Assembly (NCBI GenBank): GCA_029983705.1
Contig: JASBYZ010000046.1
Location: forward strand, 1 to 10,931
Reading direction: 5' to 3'
Length of the DNA: 10,931 nucleotides
DNA from: Coriobacteriales bacterium
GTDB lineage: Bacteria; Actinomycetota; Coriobacteriia; Coriobacteriales; JAEZZM01
Shown: piece by piece, positions 6,605 to 10,931 of the stretch
Layout: every line of letters begins with the position of its first letter
How positions within the stretch are numbered: position 1 is the stretch's first letter
Translations under genes and position numbers: made by a program
Notes under the pieces: model-generated
The model's database searches: none
The model's input: the letters and a program-made list of their open reading frames with translations, nothing else
Told to the model about the DNA's origin: nothing

Positions 6605-6647
6605 TTCTGTCCTCCCTTATTTTCTGCTTATATAACAGATACTACTA

Positions 6648-6676
6648 ACTGTAGAGTAAGTGAGAATGAATATCAA
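6648..6676 (-). promoter_or_regulatory. Promoter of the rubrerythrin gene
   Basis: Reading the minus strand, TTGATA (6676-6671), 17 bases, then TACAGT (6653-6648). It would start transcription near 6641, about 37 bases before the ATG. The boxes closely resemble those of the YdjY gene promoter. A second TTGATA lies further upstream (6713-6708). No convincing Fur or PerR box was found. Confidence 0.55.
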
Positions 6677-6769
6677 GATAAATGAATAAATTGTTACACA
6701 AATAGTATCAATTGTTAAACGTTGGTAACTTATTTAGAGTTTTTGGGGCTTAAAGTTGTCTTATGGGTG

Positions 6770-7750
6770 CTAGCCGTTGGCAAAGTTCATGTCGTAATAG
6801 CTATACCACTTTTCTATTCTTACCTCATGCGTTTTAGTATTAAGTGTCATAATGCCAGAAAATAAATCGCCTTCTTGATTACAGTGAAATTGCAGAGGTA
6901 CGACATTTGGACCATAATCACCCTCTGCTAGAGCAAAATTAAACCACCTAGACTTTGGAAATCTTTCATTAAAAATCTTTTCCATAGTAGGGGCTGCCAG
7001 CATAAATGAATCCTGACATGTTTGCAAAACGTCAGGATCACATAGGAATTTATACTTATAGTTAGTTTGACCAACTCTTTTAAAAATCGAATGCATACCA
7101 GAATCGTGTTTAAACTCAAGTGTATTTTCATCTATGGGATAAAAATAGTATAGATCGTTTCCATCGTCACCAGGGTAGCTTGCAAAACCATTTTCGAAAG
7201 CATAGCTGGTAATCATATTCATAGTCAGATCGTTAAATGTCACAATACAGCTATTTGGACTTACAGTAATTCTGTTTGCCTCATCATCTTCCCAAATGCT
7301 TTGTCCTAAGAAATTACAAACTTTAAAAAGGCTATAGGCCTTAAGACCCCAAGATGAAAGATAATATTGTCGACCTTCGGGTCCCTTACTGCCGGTGCCA
7401 TCTATGTATCCAAAGTTATCAATATTCACTTGCAGTCTATCATCAACAATATGAAAATCATTCTTCAGATACTCTCTGTACTCATCTTCAATTTGTTGAT
7501 CACTCTTATAATCTACTGGCTTAGCAGGAGTAATATTAACGGTTACAGTTTCTTTTTCTTCGTCATTAGCGCTTACAGTAAATGTGGATTCTTCGGCGCT
7601 CACACTAGCTAATACACTCTCCGCGCTTGCAGTACTTTCACTTAAACTTGAGTCCGCCTCTTTAGCTTGCTGAGTATTAGCACAGGCAGATAAGATAAGA
7701 GATGAGAAAGTTATTATAAATACGAACAAAAGATTCAATAATCTATTCAT
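6770..7750 (-). CDS. Lipoprotein of unknown function, paralogue of upstream gene
   Basis: 326 aa. The signal peptide (1-22) ends in lipobox LSAC with C23, followed by a Ser/Ala/Glu-rich linker to about residue 75. The globular part (about 80-326) matches no family I recognise. It is a paralogue of the gene just upstream: SIWEDDEANRITVSPNSC (151-168) corresponds to RVWKDDSGRELTVNPTTC in the neighbour, and FKRVG (223-227) to FKKVG. The distance from the shared Trp to the FK motif is exactly 70 residues in both. A later segment, ERFPKSRWF, also parallels NNYPKTNII. Its ATG at 7750 lies 4 bases from the neighbour's stop codon, and the SD AAGGAT (7766-7761) is inside the neighbour's last codons. 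The two are therefore co-transcribed and probably translationally coupled. It is likely displayed on the outer face of the membrane. Confidence 0.8.
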   Translation of the reverse strand: MNRLLNLLFVFIITFSSLILSACANTQQAKEADSSLSESTASAESVLASVSAEESTFTVSANDEEKETVTVNITPAKPVDYKSDQQIEDEYREYLKNDFHIVDDRLQVNIDNFGYIDGTGSKGPEGRQYYLSSWGLKAYSLFKVCNFLGQSIWEDDEANRITVSPNSCIVTFNDLTMNMITSYAFENGFASYPGDDGNDLYYFYPIDENTLEFKHDSGMHSIFKRVGQTNYKYKFLCDPDVLQTCQDSFMLAAPTMEKIFNERFPKSRWFNFALAEGDYGPNVVPLQFHCNQEGDLFSGIMTLNTKTHEVRIEKWYSYYDMNFANG

Positions 7751-7754
7751 GATA

Positions 7755-8795
7755 TTACTTATCCTTAAAGTAGCGCTTTTGATATTCTTTAGGGAAATTT
7801 TCAGTTAAATTAATTGTCCAAGATTTTTCGCCCTCATTATAAATTACCTTACATTCCGCTATATCTGGCGCTATTGATGCTGGTAAAAGCTTATATCTAT
7901 AAGTGCCATCACCTGATGATTCGTATTCATATAAGCCAATAATGTTTGTTTTTGGATAGTTATTCATTACTTTTTCTTTAAGCACACGCATGAGCTTAAA
8001 CAGCTGGTCGTTATATGCATCTTCTGGTACAAAATCTAAATACAAAATATAAGGAATGGGCTTCTCGCCAACCTTTTTAAAAGTCACTGGCCCCGAACCT
8101 TCATCATATATAAGTGAATCTTTATCAAGCAATTGTAAAGTTATATGAGAATCAGGAGCACCACTTAAAGAAAACTTAGTGTGATTATTATCTGCATCAA
8201 CAATTGATCCAAAGATTTTTTGCTTACCATCAATAGTTACATCACAGGTTGTAGGGTTAACTGTAAGCTCTCTTCCTGAATCATCTTTCCAGACTCTACA
8301 GCCTGCAAACTGAGCAATTCGCATAGTGTAAAATGCTTTAAACTCATCCTCGTTTAAAATCTCATTTCTTTGTTCTTTATCATTATTATCACTGGAATGT
8401 TTGTAATAGCCATCACTAACGACGTATTTATTATCTTTACTTTGAAAGCCTGATAAGATCATTTCTGCTGCATCAGGGACTACATTGCCTTCTTTATAGT
8501 TCACATCGGAAAATACAAACTCAGTAGTTTCAACAGAAGCAGGAGCCTCAGCTATAGAACTCGATTCTTCAGAAGATGCAGGCTCACTTACCTCAGCAGA
8601 GCTACTTTCTACCCTTGAGCTGTTAGTTTCAGGCACTTGTGTCTCTTTGCTCAGCTGAGATCCACCAAAGGACTCATCAAGCTTATTACACGCACTTAAA
8701 CTAAAGATTAAGAGCGCTAATAATGCCCAAATAGATAGCAAAGCAACTGGATGCCTTTGCCAAGACATAGAAATACGTGAATTGGATTGGTTCAT
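7755..8795 (-). CDS. Lipoprotein of unknown function, first of a paralogous pair
   Basis: 346 aa from the preferred start. A basic N-terminus and a hydrophobic helix (about 17-32) end in lipobox LSAC (C36), then a Ser/Glu/Pro-rich linker (about 40-92) leads to a globular part sharing the W-x-D-D...TVNP-x-x-C (169-184) and FKKVG (239-243) motifs with the downstream gene. No catalytic motif is visible. The frame is open from an ATG at 8861, but that start has no SD. AAGGG (8810-8806) lies 10 bases before the ATG at 8795, the same spacing as in the sister gene, and only 1 base before the ATG at 8804. Start 8795 is therefore preferred; 8804 would add three residues. A -10-like TATAGT (8831-8826) is placed suitably. 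The pair probably arose by tandem duplication followed by strong divergence. Confidence 0.78.
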   Translation of the reverse strand: MNQSNSRISMSWQRHPVALLSIWALLALLIFSLSACNKLDESFGGSQLSKETQVPETNSSRVESSSAEVSEPASSEESSSIAEAPASVETTEFVFSDVNYKEGNVVPDAAEMILSGFQSKDNKYVVSDGYYKHSSDNNDKEQRNEILNEDEFKAFYTMRIAQFAGCRVWKDDSGRELTVNPTTCDVTIDGKQKIFGSIVDADNNHTKFSLSGAPDSHITLQLLDKDSLIYDEGSGPVTFKKVGEKPIPYILYLDFVPEDAYNDQLFKLMRVLKEKVMNNYPKTNIIGLYEYESSGDGTYRYKLLPASIAPDIAECKVIYNEGEKSWTINLTENFPKEYQKRYFKDK

Positions 8796-8907
8796 AGCAG
8801 CCATACCCTTCGTAAGCTTTACAACACTATAGTAAGCTATTTGAGCTTTAATCTGGGACATATATTGGCTAAGATTATGCCGTCAGGCAAAATTGATGGG
8901 AAGTTGT

Positions 8908-9558
8908 ATGGATGCTACTAAAATTAAGCTATTAGATTTACTAGCTCAGCAAAATACTCGCTTTGTAGTCCCCTCATACAAACATCCTTATACGTGGTCA
9001 ACTATCCAGTGTTCAAAGCTCCTTAAAGATTTGCTTAAAAATTCATCTGGCGATAAACAAATCTCTTCTTTTGGAACAATAGTGCTCCTTGATAGTGGTC
9101 TTATACCAGAAACGAACCTTGCGCTTAAGCAGCTTTTGGATGGACAGCAAAGATTAGTGAGCGTGTCTCTTTTGCTGATTGCGCTTGCAGACTTTGCTAA
9201 AAATAATCCTCATCTACATCTACACTTTAGCTTTGAAGAGATACTAAATAGGCAAATGATCTTGCTTACAGATTATAAGAACAGTAATAAATATAAACTT
9301 GCACTTACAGCTGAGGATAATGCGAGCTATCAGTCCCTCCTTGATAGCCTACTATTTGAAGACAGTGAAGCTGTTAGAGATTCAGAAAACATTGTAGACA
9401 ATCTAAATTTCTTTAAAGAAAAGATTGCACTTCTTGATAATGTATCTGAGCTTTGGGATGCGCTTAGTGAGCTTGAGGTATACGTGCTTTCTCTAGTTCA
9501 GGGAGAAGATAATCCTGAATTTGTATACGAAGCTATGATGTTTGAATATTATAAATAA
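8908..9558 (+). pseudogene. DUF262 (GmrSD-type) N-terminal remnant
   Basis: 216 aa from ATG 8908, which follows GGGAAG (8898-8903); ATG 8896 is possible but has a poorer signal. It resembles only the N-terminal DUF262 domain: RFVVPSYKHPYTW stands for the usual F-x-I/V-P-x-YQR-x-Y-x-W, and QLLDGQQRLVSVSLLL carries the hallmark DGQQR. The first motif is degraded (YKH instead of YQR) and the usual TT after DGQQRL is VS. Family proteins are normally about 550 aa or longer, with a second HNH-like DUF1524 domain. Here the frame ends at NPEFVYEAMM, where homologues continue IFE-x-x-N-x-T/S-G, 10 bases before the end of the opposing gene. It is therefore most likely a 3'-truncated gene. DUF262 proteins are linked to modification-dependent restriction and other phage defence. 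It is open and has no internal stop, so a short expressed protein cannot be excluded. Confidence 0.65.
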
Positions 9559-9568
9559 GCTTTGGGCG

Positions 9569-10471
9569 CTAGTCTTCTTTTTTCCGTTTTGCCTTATATT
9601 TCTTGGTAAGTTTTACAACTCCAATAATAATGAGAACAAGCAAAATAAGCTCAAGCGCATGAGCAACAAGCCAAATAAATACCGAACTGCACGTATTTAC
9701 AAAGTTAATAAACGAATTTTGTAGCGCAAGCCCCAGTTGTTTTATAAAGCTCTGAGCCGTAATCATCTCATGAGGCTTATCAACAACCTCGTTGTGATTG
9801 AGTGAAATATCCAAATAAAAGCTTGCATACTCTACATCTTTTGTAAGCTCTTTTTGCTCCTTTTGGATAGCTTCTATCTCTGTTTGCAGCTGAATTATCG
9901 TGTTATTAATCTGGATAACATTTTCTACTGACTGCTCCTGGTCGAGAAGCTCTTGCATTTTTTTGAGCTGTTTTTCTTTGATTTCAAGTCGAGTTTTAAT
10001 ATCTACCACGCGATTTGTAGCGTTTTCAGTAGATACAGAGAAATTATCTACTTCTCCTAAACTCTTTAAATCGTTTGCCGCACTTTCTGCACTCTCTACA
10101 GGAATTTTAGCTTCACAGTAAATATATTTATAATTTGAGTCAGATTGTTCAACTCGTGAAATACTACCATCGTACTTTTTAATAAGGTCTTTGGCTTGAT
10201 TAAAAGCTTCTTGAGAGTCTTTAACATTTAAGGAGAGGCGATAATCTTTTATAAGATACTCTTGAGAAAGATCACTTACGCCTGAGCTACCTTCCATAGA
10301 CTCTGCTGGATCTTCTGCCACAGCCTCTGCTTTATGATATTCTGCTACAGCAGCTTTTGAGCCGCTATCAACATTCATAACTGCTGTGTTTGCACCACAA
10401 GCACTTAAACCTAAAAGAAGCGCACTAAGGATTGTTAACGACAAAAGCTTACTAAGAAAGTGTCTAGTCAT
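9569..10471 (-). CDS. DUF4349-domain membrane lipoprotein
   Basis: 300 aa. The signal peptide ends in lipobox LSAC (C25). Residues 26-70 are a variable linker, and 71-225 form the DUF4349 domain: a beta-rich start (LIKDYRLSLNVKD), then VVDIKTRLEIKEKQLKKM (155-172), a coiled coil to about 210, and VEYASFYLDISL (213-224), the usual closing strand. A membrane helix (about 263-287) and a basic tail KKYKAKRKKED end the protein, so it is anchored both by lipid and by the C-terminal helix. The biochemical function of DUF4349 is unknown. Its architecture suggests an envelope-spanning or structural role. The ATG at 10471 has SD AAGGGG (10485-10480) at 8 bases spacing. It lies 30 bases after the SMR gene on the same strand and is probably co-transcribed with it. 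Confidence 0.88.
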   Translation of the reverse strand: MTRHFLSKLLSLTILSALLLGLSACGANTAVMNVDSGSKAAVAEYHKAEAVAEDPAESMEGSSGVSDLSQEYLIKDYRLSLNVKDSQEAFNQAKDLIKKYDGSISRVEQSDSNYKYIYCEAKIPVESAESAANDLKSLGEVDNFSVSTENATNRVVDIKTRLEIKEKQLKKMQELLDQEQSVENVIQINNTIIQLQTEIEAIQKEQKELTKDVEYASFYLDISLNHNEVVDKPHEMITAQSFIKQLGLALQNSFINFVNTCSSVFIWLVAHALELILLVLIIIGVVKLTKKYKAKRKKED

Positions 10472-10501
10472 AATACCAACCCCTTGATGGTATAGGCTGA
10501 A

Positions 10502-10825
10502 CTATTTTGGAACTCCAAATAAGTTTAGCACCACTACCCCAACAATAATTAATACCATCCCAAAAATCCCTAAGGGAGTGACAGTATCTCCAAAAAGAAG
10601 GGCAGCCAAAATAGTTGCTAGCACAATGCCTAGCGCTGACCAGGTAGCATAAGCAATGCTTAAGTTAACAGTTAAAAGAGCCTTACCAAGACATGCAAAA
10701 GAAAGCACATATCCAATAATGCAACAAATAGTTGGGATGAGATTACTAAAACCATTTGACATCTTAAGCGAGATAGTCGCAAAGAGCTCGCATCCAATTG
10801 CCCCAGCCAACAAGAGGTAACCCAT
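10502..10825 (-). CDS. Small multidrug resistance (SMR) family transporter
   Basis: 107 aa, four membrane helices, the standard SMR length. The essential membrane glutamate is E13 (GCELFAT), matching E14 of EmrE. The substrate-pocket segment AYATWSALG (58-66) holds Y59 and W62, matching Y60/W63 of EmrE. The last helix has GMVLIIVGVVVLN. SMR proteins work as dual-topology dimers in the cytoplasmic membrane, exchanging protons for cationic drugs or guanidinium. The sequence does not clearly separate the Qac (drug) from the Gdx (guanidinium) subtype, so no symbol is given. No guanidine riboswitch was recognised upstream. The ATG at 10825 has SD GAAAGG (10840-10835) at 9 bases spacing. A -10-like TACAAT (10878-10873) may be its promoter. 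Confidence 0.93.
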   Translation of the reverse strand: MGYLLLAGAIGCELFATISLKMSNGFSNLIPTICCIIGYVLSFACLGKALLTVNLSIAYATWSALGIVLATILAALLFGDTVTPLGIFGMVLIIVGVVVLNLFGVPK

Positions 10826-10880
10826 ACAATATAACCTTTCAAAAACGGGTCTGTTTACAAATTCGGAATATTATTGTATG

Positions 10881-10920
10881 TACCCCTTTCTCTGGACAAA
10901 CTAGAGAAAGGGGTATTTTT
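10881..10920 (+). terminator. Strong hairpin with T-tract, terminator or RBS-sequestering element
   Basis: A perfect 13-bp stem (10881-10893 with 10903-10915; TACCCCTTTCTCT and its complement) with a 9-base loop is followed by TTTTT (10916-10920). The form is that of a + strand intrinsic terminator, but no + strand gene lies just upstream. The 3' arm holds AAAGGGG (10907-10913), a good SD placed 7 bases before an ATG at 10921. The structure could therefore be an attenuator or translational switch for that gene. Confidence 0.75.
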
Positions 10921-10931
10921 ATGCGCTATAC
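10921..10931 (+). CDS. Possible start of a gene running off the window
   Basis: ATG CGC TAT at 10921-10929 follows SD AAAGGGG at 7 bases spacing. Only three codons are visible, so there is no evidence about the product and the call rests on the start signal alone. It would be the first gene on this strand after the hairpin at 10881-10915. Confidence 0.3.

Noticed and set aside
6097..6635. Open frames on the + strand across the rubrerythrin gene
   Set aside because: They mirror the low-complexity Lys/Glu/Ala linker of the minus-strand gene and have no SD or family features.
6641..6729. Fur/PerR-type operator near the rubrerythrin promoter
   Set aside because: TGAGAATGAATATCA (6661-6675) and GTTAAACGTTGGTAAC are only loose matches to dyad operators, not enough to call.
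8796..8861. Longer start (ATG 8861) of the first unknown lipoprotein
   Set aside because: No SD, it overlaps the likely promoter, and it would add 22 residues ahead of an already complete signal peptide.
9542..9724. Short + strand frame continuing after the DUF262 remnant
   Set aside because: It is antisense to the DUF4349 C-terminus, does not resemble the missing DUF262 region and has no SD.
1..10931. Mobile element, CRISPR array or tRNA genes
   Set aside because: No transposase or integrase, no regularly spaced direct repeats and no cloverleaf sequences were found by eye, despite three truncated genes.

Overview
The window is AT-rich and gene-dense. Its start signals look Gram-positive: purine-rich Shine-Dalgarno (SD) sequences such as AAGGGAGG, plus TTG and GTG starts. 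It encodes several lipoproteins with clear lipoboxes, a Tat-exported rubrerythrin and a KtrAB potassium uptake pair. This suggests an anaerobic or oxygen-sensitive Gram-positive commensal. A coriobacterium of the Atopobium/Lancefieldella kind would fit, but this is an impression from gene content, not a proven assignment. No rRNA, tRNA, CRISPR array, transposase or integrase was seen.

Layout. Bases 1-897 (+) hold the 3' part of a decayed DUF2075-type helicase gene. Bases 992-2970 (+) are a tight ktrB-ktrA operon for K+ uptake. Bases 2971-3185 hold three successive hairpins, the last an intrinsic terminator, ahead of a glyoxalase/VOC gene (3186-3764, +) with an antitoxin-like C-terminal tail. 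Convergent to it is a 5'-truncated sugar-porter MFS gene (minus, to about 4270). A TetR regulator (4323-4922, +) lies on its other side, divergent from it. A YdjY-domain lipoprotein (5012-5728, +) and a Tat/lipoprotein rubrerythrin (5789-6604, minus) converge on a strong hairpin. Bases 6770-8795 (minus) carry two tandem paralogous lipoproteins of unknown function. Bases 8908-9558 (+) are an N-terminal remnant of a DUF262 (GmrSD-type) gene. Bases 9569-10825 (minus) carry an SMR efflux protein followed by a DUF4349 lipoprotein. At the right edge a large hairpin includes the SD of a possible + strand gene starting at 10921.

How the parts fit. KtrB forms the K+ pore and KtrA is its cytosolic gating ring. 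The YdjY lipoprotein and the rubrerythrin both look exported and membrane-anchored, both carry redox-type cysteine or di-iron motifs, and both have a TTGATA-N17-TACA(A/G)T promoter-like sequence. They may form an envelope redox or peroxide-defence pair. Three genes (DUF2075, MFS, DUF262) are visibly broken or truncated. Two of these belong to families often found in defence islands, so the segment looks like a chromosomal region losing old accessory genes.

The best candidates for something undescribed are the three-hairpin RNA at 2993-3131, which has internal complementarity suggesting alternative folds; the VOC-antitoxin-tail fusion; the paralogous lipoprotein pair; and the exported rubrerythrin/YdjY pair.
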